Shown here in pieces: positions 19,145 to 30,478 of a stretch of DNA of 55,369 nucleotides. The position numbers and the translations under genes were made by a program. The stretch is from Paratrimastix pyriformis. Taxonomy: Eukaryota; Preaxostyla; Paratrimastigidae. The stretch spans positions 1 to 55,369 of the forward strand of contig JAPMOS010000200.1 of the NCBI GenBank assembly GCA_027972325.1, written 5' to 3'. The notes under the pieces were generated by a model, which was not told where the DNA came from, made no database searches, and saw nothing but the letters and a program-made list of their open reading frames with translations. How positions within the stretch are numbered: position 1 is the stretch's first letter; each line of letters opens with the position of its first letter.

Positions 19145-21041
19145 TTACTGGAAGTCCGCGCGTTCCTCTGGCAGAAGGCCCTTGCCCAAAGCTTCCGGGT
19201 CCACCAGTGGGTTGAACTCGTCGGAAGGAGGAAGCCGCTGATAAGGCTGATCATCTGGGTCAGGGATCAGGGGGCCCTCTTGGTCGTCTTGAAGCTCGAA
19301 GGCCTGCTCTTGTTGTTGTTGCTCGGCGGTGGTGGTCTGCTCGGCGGCCTGCTCTTCTTGTAGAGCCGGGGCAGGTTCTTCTTGAGGGGGGAGCAGAGGA
19401 AGATGCAGGTCCCATCCGTCGACCGGGGGTGCAACGACGTTGCAAAGCTCCGTCTCGTGGGCTTCGAGGGCAGGTATGCTTCGCCATGCCGGTGCACCAG
19501 CACCGGAGGCACGTGGCCGATCATGAGGCTCTCCACTGCAGGCGCCCGGTCAATCAGATCAACGCGCGTTCCGGTGGCCTCTGCCGCCAGGAGGGTCGGC
19601 CCACAGCCGCAGTAGCAGTCCAACACAGGGCCCGGCCCTCCGTAGCGGCGGAAGAGGTAGACGTAAAGATCGGCCGGCTTGGCGAAGCGGGCCTGCCCCG
19701 CCTGGTGCCGCAGGTAGACCGCGTTGGTGCGCGGGTTGGCCCGGGCGTTCATCTCGGCCAACTTCGCACTCGGAGAAGGGCACAGTACATCCCAGCGCCA
19801 GTTGACGGGCCCCTCGTGGCCTCGCTGGAAGACCTCGATGGGCAGCTCCACCTCCTCAGGGCGGGGGCTCCCGGTGAGAGCGACGGCCGGGGGTTGGCCT
19901 CCTCGAGGTAATCTGCGCGAAGAAGTGATGAAGAAGGACAAGTTAAAACCCAATTGTCTCGTGAAGGGAATGAATCACGGACTTCCCCAGATGGCACGAA
20001 TTCGGTGATCGCTCACGAAATTGAAGCACTCGAGAGCCGGCGTCCATTGCTGGGACAGGTTGGCCTCGGTATCCATCACAATGATGGTACCATTGGGGGC
20101 AATGAACGAGTCGAGGTACTGGACCAGGGATCCGTAGTCCGGGGTGGGTCTGTCTCGAGGGTCGTCGGTAATGCCCCAGGGAGCATCCAACACGGCCAAG
20201 GTATACAGTGTCTATTGAATGAAACGAGGATGTTAGTGGGGATCCAACAAGTTGGAAACTGCAGACACGGCCGGGATTATCCTTCGCGCGAAACAAGATC
20301 GCTTCGGCATCCCCGCAGTAGAACCGGGCCAAGGTTTCCCCATGAGGGATCGTGGCCCTCCGCGGGTGCGGAAAGCAGCTGGGGGCCGGAACGAGGCGCA
20401 GCGGACGCGGGCTTGGTGGTGACCTGGGCGACTGACGCTGCTGCGGTGGCTTGGAGTGTTGTTGCTGGGCCTGGGCCGGGGTCTGGGGTTGAGGCTGAGC
20501 CGGCTGGGGCTGAGGCGACGGCTTGGCCTGGGGGGCGGGCTGCGGCGGCTTGGCCTGGGGGCGGGCTGTGGCGGCTTGGCCTGGGGGCGGGCTGCGGCGG
20601 CTTGGCCTGGGAGGCGGGCTGTGGCGGCTTGGCCTGGGGGGCGGGCTGCGGCGGCTTGGCCTGGCTGGCTTGGGGCTTGGGCTCGGACTCGGGCATCGGC
20701 TTCGCCGAAGGCTGGGCTTCCTCAGGTGGCCGACTCGGCTCCGGTGGGAGTGCGCAGGCCTTGACCTCATAGTCGTCATCGGCCTCCGCCGCCTTGGCCT
20801 CAGCTTCGGAGGTCGGCTCGGCTTGGGAAAGAAGCGCCTTCAGGGTGGCCCGCTTGGCCGGCTCTGACTTCGGCGGCTCCGGGTGCTCGGAGGCTTCCTC
20901 CCGGAGTGCCCGCTTTTCCTCACGTAGTTCCCGGTCGACGGTCTTCAGCGTGCGCTTGCTGGCCCGGGGGATGTCGTGGTGGCCCGTCTCCTCCCAGAGC
21001 TGGGCGTACTTGCAGTGCTCGGGCCTCAGGTAGTCCTGCAT
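19145..21041 (-). CDS. Beta-class (N6-adenine/N4-cytosine type) DNA methyltransferase, probably the C-terminal half of a larger gene
   Basis: Minus-strand exons: 21041-20267, 20211-19979, 19912-19504, 19453-19145. Introns are 55 nt (20266-20212, GTCTGC...ATAG), 66 nt (19978-19913) and a tentative 50 nt (19503-19454). The N-terminal part is charged (YAQLWEETGHHDIPR, REEKRALREE), followed by a PPQPA(P/S)QAK repeat. Then comes FYCGDAEAILFR, the DAPWGI box (motif IV, DPPW/DPPY-like) and, at the C-terminal side, KPADLYVYLF with VLDCYCGCGPTLLAAEATG (SAM-binding motif I). Motif IV before motif I defines the beta class, which methylates exocyclic amino groups of DNA. The tail is acidic and glutamine-rich, ending ERADFQ at TAA 19145. 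The first ATG lies 5 bases from the DIRS copy II terminus, so the true start is probably lost. Units of 26 and 27 bp in the repeat put its two sides in different frames; this is either real damage or a C-run error. D-A-P-W rather than D-P-P-W is a departure from the usual motif. Confidence 0.72.
20530..20665 (-). repeat. 26/27-bp coding minisatellite (PPQPAPQAK) in the methyltransferase gene
   Basis: About five units, of the type CAGGCCAAGCCGCCGCAGCC on the minus strand, encode a nine-residue proline/glutamine/alanine repeat. Unit length varies by one base within C-runs. The repeat forms a flexible linker between the charged N-terminal segment and the catalytic domain. Confidence 0.8.
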
Positions 21042-21959
21042 TGCCGTTCAGCCTCGGAGCCTCGGCGAACGAGTAATCAATCTCGACGACCTTCATCTTC
21101 CCAAACCCCCAGGAAAATAGACATCACGTCAGGCAACGCAAAAAGCGGCACTGACCACAAATAGAAAGAAATTCCATGTCAGCTGACACGGATAGTGTAC
21201 CCTGCCCTTTGCGTTTCGCACGCTTCAAGACGCATCCCTATTGGGCAAAGAATGGATCAAGCAGATCAATAAGCAACACCACAACAACAGACCCAGCAGC
21301 AACAGGGGCCCGCCCTTGACCCTGAACATCCGGCCAACCCTGGCCCCCAAACCCAACCTCCTGACCCTGAAGGCGACACTGGAGCGGAGGGTGACAGCTC
21401 TCTGTTGGGTGCAACAAATCCTGAAGAAAAAGAAGGTGAAAGCGATCAAGATCAAGAGGAAGTCGGACAATACTACTTCGATACTCTCCAACAGATCTAT
21501 TTCAAACCAACGGCCAAGTTACCGGACATCTTTGCGAAGGAGGCCCCTACAAAAAAGGTGGTGACTCCTCCAACCTTACCAGAAAGAGAAGCACAGACTT
21601 TGCAGATGCTGGGGCTGCAATTCAATCGTCTTCAACACGAAGCACCGACACAAGAGGAATTCGCTCGCGTTGTTCACGTCGGCCGCGCGTTTCCCAACTT
21701 TCGAGACCAAGGCAAGGCCGATCCGGCAGTTGCACCACCAGTTAGTGCCTTACGCCTCATTGATCCAGACCTGCGGAAGGCGGCGACTCAACGGGACAGT
21801 GCGCTGGCTCGGGCTCCAGCAGGGGTGTTCTCCGCTATGCGCCCTCTACAGACTCTGGTGGCACTCGCCAACCTTTCGACGGCATCATCGCCGTCTGAGC
21901 TCTCATTCGAGGCCGCTCGAAACCTTGGCATCCTGGCTCTGGATGCCCTCAAGGAAACG

Positions 21960-22272
21960 ACGAGGACCCTGAGCGACCTCCGCCGGAGCGAGTGGCGCCC
22001 ACTGTGCCGGCTGGAGGACGGGACGAAGATGCCCGAGGCCTGCATCATCGAGGCCAGCGAGCTGGAGGCTTTGAAGAACAAAGCCACGACGGCCACCGAG
22101 GCCAGGAAAAAGCCACTAGGACCCTTAGCGACCTCCGCCGGAGCGAGTGGCGCCCACTGTGCCGGCTGGAGGACGGGACGAAGATGCCCGAGGCCTGCAT
22201 CATCGAGGCCAGCGAGCTGGAGGCTTTGAAGAACAAAGCCACGACGGCCACCGAGGCCAGGAAAAAGCCACT
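21960..22272 (+). repeat. About 155-bp tandem duplication in the gag-like region of DIRS copy II
   Basis: The block beginning GAGCGACCTCCGCCGGAGCG and ending in GCCAGGAAAAAGCCA occurs twice in tandem. Copies I and III have it once, so the duplication arose within copy II or its immediate parent. Confidence 0.85.
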
Positions 22273-24158
22273 AAACCCGGGTCTGCCCATGGCCTCCTCT
22301 GCCACACTGGGTGTGGACACGGGCACTCCCAAAAACACCAAGTCAAACAGCACGGACTACCTCTGGGTTATTCCAAAGTCAAGACGGCGCAAGAAAACCC
22401 ACTTTCTGTCCCCAGAATTTTGTCTGCCCTCGGGTCCTCCGTTGGCGCACGCTTTTCGACCAACCTCGTTGGCCTTATCATCACAGAGCCCACAACCAAC
22501 TGGGGTCACAGAAGGCTCATTGGCATTCAATTCGGGTGCAGCCCCTCCTTTTCCTCGCTCCGTGGCGTTGTCTTGCCAAGAGACACGTTACAATCAACAA
22601 GAAGAAAAAGGTGAAGGGTCTGCTGCTCACCAACTCGCACCGCACAATGCTGAAATACTCGATACTCATCAGTCTTTGGTCCGGGAAGCCAGTCCTTGTG
22701 GTGTTCCACTCGGCACAACCGTGGCTAAACTGGAAACAACTTCTGCACCAGTTCCACCGGACGTATCAGCACCGGTGATCACACCCTCGCAGGCGTCGTC
22801 GCCAGCACTCGGAGAGGCAGTCTGTATGAGCCCTACCGCACAGTCACTCTCACACTCAGAGCAGGACAAGGCAACAAAGCCCGTGGGGCAGTCGGGGCGG
22901 GCCTGGGGGTCCAGTCCAGGCTCTGACGGGTCGATGGAACATCACCCAGGGAGACTCGCGGCATGGGAACACTACCCACCGGAACCCTCCGCGCGAGGAC
23001 ATTACCCCAGGTGAGGCAGGCACTCACCGGAGAGACCCCCGAAGAGGGGCAGCACACGGTGCTGACGGAAGGACATGCGGAGGCGATCTCGTCGGGCAAA
23101 CCTGAAACCCTCATGGAGGTCTGCGAGGTTGGGGACTCGGAACAGCAACTCACACCCCAGGTTAGCGTCGTCACCTCAGCGGGGCGAGCGTCACCCAAGG
23201 AGGTCCCGAACGTGGGGGCTACACAGAGACCGGCGAGAAGGATCCGCCGACCTTGGGCGAGGGGTTTGTGAACCCGAGACGGACCGATACACAGTCAGAG
23301 GCGGTCACACTCCCCAATGCGGGGACACGCGGGGAGGTCTGCGAGGCAGGGTCCCGGAAACACCCACTCACACGTTCCGCTAGCGTTGGCGGTGAAGCTC
23401 ATGCACCTCAGTGGCGGAGGCAGCGACTCGCGTCCCCACCACCCCCTCCGGTACGGGTGCGGGGGTGGGGGGGACCAGGCGCCCCTGGGGGTGGCGCCGA
23501 TAAAAGTAACCCCCAAAACGGCCAGATCAAATGGCAGGGCAAGACCTACCTGGCCCGGGAGTGGGACCAGAGCAAGGGAGGGCGGCAGCAGTCTGTCCAG
23601 CACACCTGCACCACCCTTCATGCACTCCCTCACCCCTCCGCCCCGTCTTGTTCCCGCTCTCCCCCACAACCCCGTCACGGGACCGGAGGAGGGTGCCAAG
23701 TCCCGGGAGGGCAGGCACCCAACTCGGGAACCCACTCACCCCCACCCCTCAGGGGGAAACTCTACCTCACCCCATAACACGGCCCAAGGGGGCTCAGCTC
23801 GGGGGAGGGACAGTCCTAACCCCTGGGGGAGGGACCCCTTCCTTCTCGGACTGGACCCTCAATGGGACCGGGAGCAGGCCAAACTGCGGCTGCTGGCACA
23901 GCACCCACCTCGGGGACCACTGGCAGGCAGGCTGGCTCGGCACCGGGAGGAGTGGTTGGCCCTCAGACCACCTCGGGAAGTGGCACAGGTGGTATCGGAA
24001 GGGTTTCACATCCCGTTCAAGGGACCCCCACCCAACCCGGGGCGTGGTCCCGGGACCCTTACCACTTGGTGGGGAGGAGAAACTGGGCTTGGAGGCGGTG
24101 GTCCAGGAGTACCTTGGGATATCGGCACTGAAAACGATCCAGGGGGTCGGACAAAGGG

Positions 24159-25560
24159 ATGAGATCTCCCATTTTTGGGCGGCCCAAGCCCGGCGGGAAA
24201 TGGAGGTTGATCCTGGACCTCACCGCCTTGAATCACTTCATCTTTTGCCCCTCCTTCAAAATGGAGGGGTGGAAGACGGTGAGGGCCGTGGTGGAGCCCA
24301 TGATGTGGGCCACCAAGATCGACCTCAAGCATGCGTACTTTCACATCCCGATCTTTCCACCTCACCGGAAATACCTGGGAGTCGAATGGGAGGGCACGGA
24401 ATATCGCTTCCAAGCCCTCCCATTCGGCCTGAATGTGGCTCCCAGAATCTTTACAAAGACCATGAGAGTGGCAATCAAGGAAGCCCGAAGACACGGCATC
24501 TTGGTAGTCCACTACATCGACGACCTCCTGGTGTTGGGCAGGTCACCACAGGAGACCAAACTGCATACACTGGCACTCCTTCGTCACCTCCTCTCACTCG
24601 GGTTCGAGATCAGCTGGGACAAAACCCAAGTGGAACCAGTTCAAATGCTGGAGTTCCTGGGGTTTGTCCTCGACACTCGAGCGATGACACTCTCACTCCC
24701 ACCCGAGAAGGCACAGAAGGTGAGAGAGATGGCGCACAACACCCAACAGTGCACCACCATCAAAGCCAAATCATTGGCAGCGGTGATCGGGTTCATGTCG
24801 TCATGCAGGGAGACGATTCGCCCGGCCTGCTTGTACCTGCGCAACCTGAACATCGACCTGTCCACGGCGATCAAGGCGCAGGGGGATGGCACGCACTGGT
24901 GACCCTTTCGGAGGAGTCACACAGGGACTTGGAGTGGTGGGAACATGCACAGTACCCCACCAGCACCCCACTTCGGACCCCACCAGCAGAGCTGATCCTG
25001 ACCACGGATGCAGCCGAGATGGGCTGGGGGGCAGTGCTGAGGACTCCGGCACAGAGCATCGAGCAGGGCATCCCAGCACACGAGTTGTGGAGAGTGACGG
25101 ACCTGCAGGAGATCAGTTCAATAAACCCGCTCGAATTGGAAGCGGGCATCAGGTCACTCCACCTGTTCCGGGAACAGGTCACGGGCAAGTCCGTACTTTG
25201 GTTCTCGGACAATTCGTCTGTCGTGTGGTCAGTCGGCAGACTCAAGTCACAGAGCCAGCAGCTCAACACCCGGTTGAGAACACTCTGGGAGTTCTGCCAG
25301 ACACACCAGATCACCCTCACCACAGAGCACATTCACGGCACCGACAACGTGAGAGCGGACAGGCTCTCGCGGTGGGTCGACGCCGAAGATTACCAGCTCC
25401 ACCCAGCCCTCTTCAGGGCGGTGGTGAAGCTCAGGACGAAGCCGACGGTGGACGCCTTTGCATCGGCGCGAAACCACCTGTGCCCACGGTTCTGGTCCTT
25501 GGGCAAGGAACCGGGAGCGGCGGGAGTGGACTTCTTCCGGCAGAACCTAGCCTCAGAAGT
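24159..25560 (+). mobile_element. RT-RNase H region of DIRS copy II
   Basis: The RT palm box HYIDDLLVLG and upstream TKIDLKHAYFHI are followed by RNase H boxes (LTTDAAEMGWG, LELEAGIRSL, WFSDNSSVVW, GTDNVRADRLSRW). Order and motifs match copy I on the other strand. Fossil part. Confidence 0.87.
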
Positions 25561-26229
25561 GCCGTGGATAAACCCACCGTTCTCGCTCATCCTCAGAGTC
25601 TTTAACCCACCGTTCTCGCTCATCCTCAGAGTCTTGGAACGGTTGAGGGAGCAGCGGGGAGGCCCTTCTCCTCACCCCGGTGTGGACATCGGCACCGTGG
25701 TGGCCAGTGATGCTGCACATGGCAGTGGCACCACCCCTGACCCTACCACGGCAGGAGAACACATTCCTGGCAGGCACGACACGCAACCTCAAGGGAATTG
25801 GGCCCCACACTGGGAGTGTTGTGTGACACAGGTGTCGGGGGACCCAGTCCGGCAAGCCAGGGCACACCTCGAGTGGGGTTGGCAGACACTCACCAATCCG
25901 GATCTCACCCTCGTCCAGAAGTTCCAGGACCGACAGCTGCACCCCATGGGTCCAGCCCGGATCTTCGACGACCCGGAGGCCTGGTGGGGGAGCAACGAGC
26001 CCCTGATCCCACAGTGGGACAGGGAACTGTAGACGTCGACGCAGACTCGGGAGAGGACATGACCTTAGCCGAGCTGGCAGCGTCTCTGCGCTCAAAGAGC
26101 ACCACCACCCCCACTCTCATGACACACCACCCGGAGTCCTGTGTGACAAACCCGCCGGGTCGGTCGGAAGCACCCACGAGCGGGGCCTGTGATGCCCAGA
26201 ACGCCGCGGGGACACCCGTGGACGGAACT

Positions 26230-27360
26230 CTGTTTCGCCCGGGCAAGAAAGGTCCTGCCCCAGGACGCGCGATACCCACACCCACAGCCCGGAAAAAGCT
26301 CTCAGAAGAGGCACCTGCTTGGGCCCCCAAGCATCCGGAGCTGTCGGCAGCGGCAGGTTATTTCATTCAGAGGTCATTGGCAGAGAAAACCTCGAAGAAA
26401 TACTCACACATTATTCGCCGCTATGAAGAGTGGTGCGCGCTCAAAGACCTGGCTCCGATCACGGAGGCGACCGACCAGAATGAGGTCCAGGTCGCCTCGT
26501 TCATCGCGGATGAAGCCATGGAGAGGGACCTCAGCTCGGGCTCGGCAGGGGCACGTCGCTCAGCACTGTCCATGTACTTCACCATGAGTGGCCACCCTCT
26601 ATCCCCGGAAGGCAAACTGGTGAAACAAGTCGTCACCGGCATCGGGAAGGACAAACCGGCTGGGGGCAAAGACCTCGGTCCGATCTGGGACCTAGCAGAC
26701 CTCTTGAAATTGCTCGAGGGGGAATGGGCTGACAATGCGACCCTTGACCAAAATCGGCTCATTGGTAAAGTCGCCAGCTTGTTGGAGATCGCGGGGTTGA
26801 GGGTCATGGACACAACCTCGATCTCTTTTCCGACTCACGCTTTGAGTTCGGCCAGCCGGGGTGCGAGCACTCAGTTCGGCTGAAGGTGCCCGAAGGAGAC
26901 ACACAACACCAAGATTCGATGGGTCCAGGTGGTCGGGGCTCCCGACAACCCACTGTGCCTACACTGCGCCATGAAACAGTGGCTGACCAAGCGGCCGACG
27001 GAACCAGCGGTTGCGGGTCAGGCAGTGTCGGACACCTTCTTTGTCTTTCCACGGGATAATTCAGTGAAGTGCAGGGTGGGCAAAGCCATCTCGGCAGACT
27101 GGATCCGGAACTGCGTGCGTTCGACGATGACGGTGGCAGGCATTCCCCTGCAGTGGGGTGCCCATTCAATTCGCTCAGCCGCCCCGTCGAAAGCCGCTGC
27201 ACTGGGCATTCCACTGCCACAGATTCTGACCAGGTATCGTTGGAGCTCCAGGTCCAGCACCTACCAAATGCACTATGGTCGCACAGTGGAAGGAGTCACG
27301 GATCGCTTCGACGAGGCACTGTTGGCGGGTCGGTTCAGTGGCAAACCTCATGAAATGTCG
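26230..27360 (+). mobile_element. Tyrosine recombinase region of DIRS copy II
   Basis: An N-terminal SAM-like DNA-binding region (AEKTSKKYSHIIRRYEEWC) precedes a catalytic domain with a HSIRSAAPSKAAALG box (the H-x-x-R motif) and RYRWSSRSSTYQMHYGR, which holds the likely tyrosine nucleophile. This is the strand-transfer enzyme that replaces integrase in DIRS elements. Fossil part. Confidence 0.85.
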
Positions 27361-27448
27361 GGGCCGCTGAACCTGACAAGGGGACCCCTAGGGGTTCCCC
27401 CTCTTTGGCAGGCACGAGTTGGGAGGCACTGTGATTCCTTTGGCATGC

Positions 27449-27561
27449 TGTCTATTTTCCTGGGGGTTTGGGAAGATGAAGGTCGTCGAGATTGATTACT
27501 CGTTCGCCGAGGCTCCGAGGCTGAAGCGAGGAATCATCGAGACTCTTCTTCCCAAACCCCA
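27449..27561. repeat. Internal complementary region of DIRS copy II
   Basis: 27449-27525 is the reverse complement of the left terminus (21046-21125). 27526-27561 is the reverse complement of the family's right terminus as seen at 46203-46240. The junction at 27525/27526 marks the circle-joint sequence of the family. Confidence 0.88.
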
Positions 27562-28144
27562 GAAATACTCCCACCCGCCTCCCTGGTGGCGTGGAGCACC
27601 ACATGGCTTACAGCCCCACTCACCACCTTTGCTCTTCCTGCCATTTTGAGGAGCAAAGGGTGGGGAGGAGACAGGCACATGTTACCTTTCCCCCCCTCTG
27701 TCACAACACAACCACACTCGCCCGCACACAGCCCTCGCGCTGGACCCGGGCAAGGAACTCGGTCTACAACGCCAACCGGCGTCTGACCAAGCAGGGCTAC
27801 GATCACCCCAAGGCCGCTACGCGCCTCTTCACTCTGGAAGATGGGTCGAGGGTGGTCGTTTCCAACACCCACCGCGGCCGCAGTGGACACTGGGTCTCGT
27901 CGCGCGGACGCGGAGGCTCTGCTGTTCGAGGCGCGACCCGAGGATGGTCTCGGGTGCTACTCGTGGCCGTGGCCGTGGCCGTGGCCGTGGCGGAGCGTGC
28001 TCGGCCGCCTCTTCTGCCCGTGGCAAGAGCTCCGCTGAGGTCTGCTGCGGAGGGAAGAAGTGAATGGAAGGCACTTCGTCCCCGGGGCTTCCTGAGGCTT
28101 CGCCCTCTGTATTTTTCCTGATTTTTGCGTGACCTGGTAAGCCA

Positions 28145-28197
28145 AGGGAGCACGTACGAAGATTGCCTGCGAAGACAAAATGCCCACCATCATTCGG
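28145..28197 (-). repeat. Foldback-derived fragment inside DIRS copy II
   Basis: About 50 bp (AAGGGAGCACGTACGAAGAT...) is the reverse complement of 34655-34706 in the foldback arm. Copies I and III have ordinary element sequence here, so a piece of foldback DNA has replaced it in copy II. Confidence 0.75.
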
Positions 28198-28419
28198 CGG
28201 CCATGGGGTAGAAGTTGAATTTTATTGTGCGGATGAAAGCATCAACAAACAAAGCCCTTTTGTTTTGTCTCTGGGTGGGTCTTCTCTTTCTTTCATTGGG
28301 ATGCGTCTGGGCTGACCACACCTTCCGAGTGGTGCCCGGCCCTTGACGTGCTTACGCAAGGGCAGGGCACTATCCGTGTCACCTGACATGGAATAGCTTT
28401 CTATTTGTGCAGTCGGCCG

Positions 28420-30478
28420 GCCTAACGGGATGCTCCGCCCAACACTCTTGGCCGATGAGCCGGCTCTACGGATACCCATCCTGATGTTGGGAGTGCGCGT
28501 GCCGGAGGGCCAGAACGAGCATCAAACAGCTGAGAGGTGGTACACACTCCACAGTGTCCCCCGCGTGTGTCCGGGGTCGCTCCCCAAAGGTGCCGAGTGC
28601 TGTCACTGCTTCCGACAGACAAGAAGGCATCAGTCGATGCGAGAGCAGGCATGAAACATCGAGCATCACACTGCCCCCAGCAAAGCCCCACTCTGATGGT
28701 GCTGGTGTGGTGATTCTGGCCTGAATGCGCTGGTGTGGGTGTGATGCTGCTGCTGGAGTGAGAATGAACACCAGGAGGCATATGGGCACACAGGCCCGCC
28801 CCAGACGCCTCGCCACGCAGCTGTCCTGGTGTGCCAGGGCGCATTCAGGGGCATGATGAGCACACAGGCCCGCCCCGACAGAACACCACTCTGGTGGTGC
28901 TGGGTGATGGTGTTGGTGTTGCTGCTGCTGGTGTGAGAATGCACACCAGAGGGCATGTGGGCACACAGGCCCGCCCTGAGACGCCTCAAGCAGTCAAGCA
29001 GCTGTCAGGACGCATTCAAGGGCATGATGAGCACACAGGCCCGCCCGAAAAGTCACCACACTGGTGGTGCTGATGATACTGTTGGTGTGAGTGTACACCA
29101 GGGGACATGTGGGGCACACTCCGGCCCGCCCCCAGACGCATCAAACAGATGTCCTGGTGTGCCAGGACCCACTCAAGGCATGATGAGCACACAGGCCCGC
29201 CCTGAGCAACGCCACACTGATGGTGCGTGTGCTGGTGGTGGTGCTGTGATGATGCTGCCGGTGTGAGAGTGCATCCAAGGGGCATGTTGGGCGCACTCAG
29301 GCCCGCCCCTGATGAACATACCGGGGCAGAACAGGTGCAAGCCCCTCAAGTGCATAGCACCAATTTTTCCCGGTGTTGGTGTACCCACGGGCACCGCATC
29401 CGAACATACCACGGATCGCCCTCCTGAAAAACCAGCGGTGCATGCATGCCATCGTCACGGTGTTGGTGAGTCAACGTACACACCGAGGCAGAGGGGCATC
29501 CGGAAATCCAACGGAGCGCCCTCATGAGAAAACCCGCGGTGCGGGCACGTAAACGAGCAGATACGCGCTGAAATCACACAAGGGTCCCAGTGTTGGGGTG
29601 ATGGTCATGGGCAAGCGCAGGCCTACCCCAAAGAAAAACACCGAACACTGGTGTTGGTGTGCCAGATGTGTCACAGAGAGGGCCCGCCTGGAAAAACACG
29701 ACTTCAGGTGCGGGTGTGACAGCGCACACGGGATCGGAAGAGAACCCATTGAGGAACGACGTGCAACTATGAGGCTTGCTGGCGGTCAGTGAATTCTCTC
29801 CAATCTCTAGACCTAGCAGTGCCGAAATCCCAAAGTTGTTTCTGACCTGACCGCCAGCTTGTTGGGACCTCTCGATCCCCGAGCGTGGGACCCGTGGGTG
29901 CACAAGTATGCGCGCGTCCCTGACGTCTCACAGTTTGTTGTTGTTTCTGACCCTGTACGGTCTGTGTGAGGGTGTGGGCGCAGACAAACACAGGCCCGCC
30001 CAACCAAATGCTCTCAGTATAGTTCGCGTCCGTGTGTGAAGTGTGATCCCACTCCAGGCAGGACAGCACCGCAGAGCACCGAGTAGGGGAGCAGAAATAC
30101 TATGGAATAATGCCACCCGGCTGTGGGCAAGGCGGACAAGTGCACTGTTCTCAGCCTTGCCTGTGAATGGACAGAGTGACCCCAAGCAGGAGTGATCGTG
30201 ATGGGTCCAAGACAGGGATGCTCGCCCTCCCGGGACGGAGCCGCCCCATCATGGCCCTCGGAGGTGGGGATGGGATGAGCCGGAATGATGGGCAGGGACT
30301 GGAAGGTGTACGTGGGTGCTGAGGGCACGCACTCGGAGGAGGGAGAGTGCGCAGAGATCACGAGTGGTGTTTCACCCAAGAGGGCGGAGAGAGGATGCGA
30401 CGACAGACTTTCCTCTCTGCTCCCGTCAAGCTTGCCCGACGTCTCGTGCCCAGGCTGAGAGTTGAACGGGGTATTTGT
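28420..30478 (+). repeat. Dispersed repeat block R1, with alternating GCACACAGGCCCGCCC motif
   Basis: 28420-29330 is a degenerate tandem array in which GAGCACACAGGCCCGCCC and GGGCACACAGGCCCGCCC alternate, separated by CTGGTGTGCCAGG and GGTGTGAGAGTGCA-type blocks. 29330-30478 is non-repetitive within itself, but it recurs in diverged form at 39240-40285. No gene: the long readings come from the repeat. The first 0.7 kb is almost identical, in inverted orientation, to 33676-34384. Confidence 0.75.

Larger units (their letters stand above)
21046..28412 (+). mobile_element. DIRS family A retroelement, copy II
   Basis: Plus-strand copy. The left terminus starts TTCAGCCTCGG at about 21046. Then follow the terminal inverted repeat to about 21210, a gag-like region about 21,250-24,150, reverse transcriptase about 24,160-24,880, RNase H about 24,900-25,560, tyrosine recombinase about 26,230-27,360, internal complementary region 27,449-27,561, the RGG-type ORF region about 27,690-28,080, and the right inverted repeat at about 28,360-28,412, where the outer end is missing. 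The right part contains a short piece of foldback repeat. Fossil status: broken with several breaks, but near-identical to copies I and III, hence young. Confidence 0.9.

Noticed and set aside
28690-29330. Possible CRISPR-like array from alternating GGCCCGCCC blocks
   Set aside because: Spacers are not unique, the unit length is irregular and large, and the same blocks are dispersed and inverted elsewhere; it is a degenerate tandem repeat in a eukaryotic genome.
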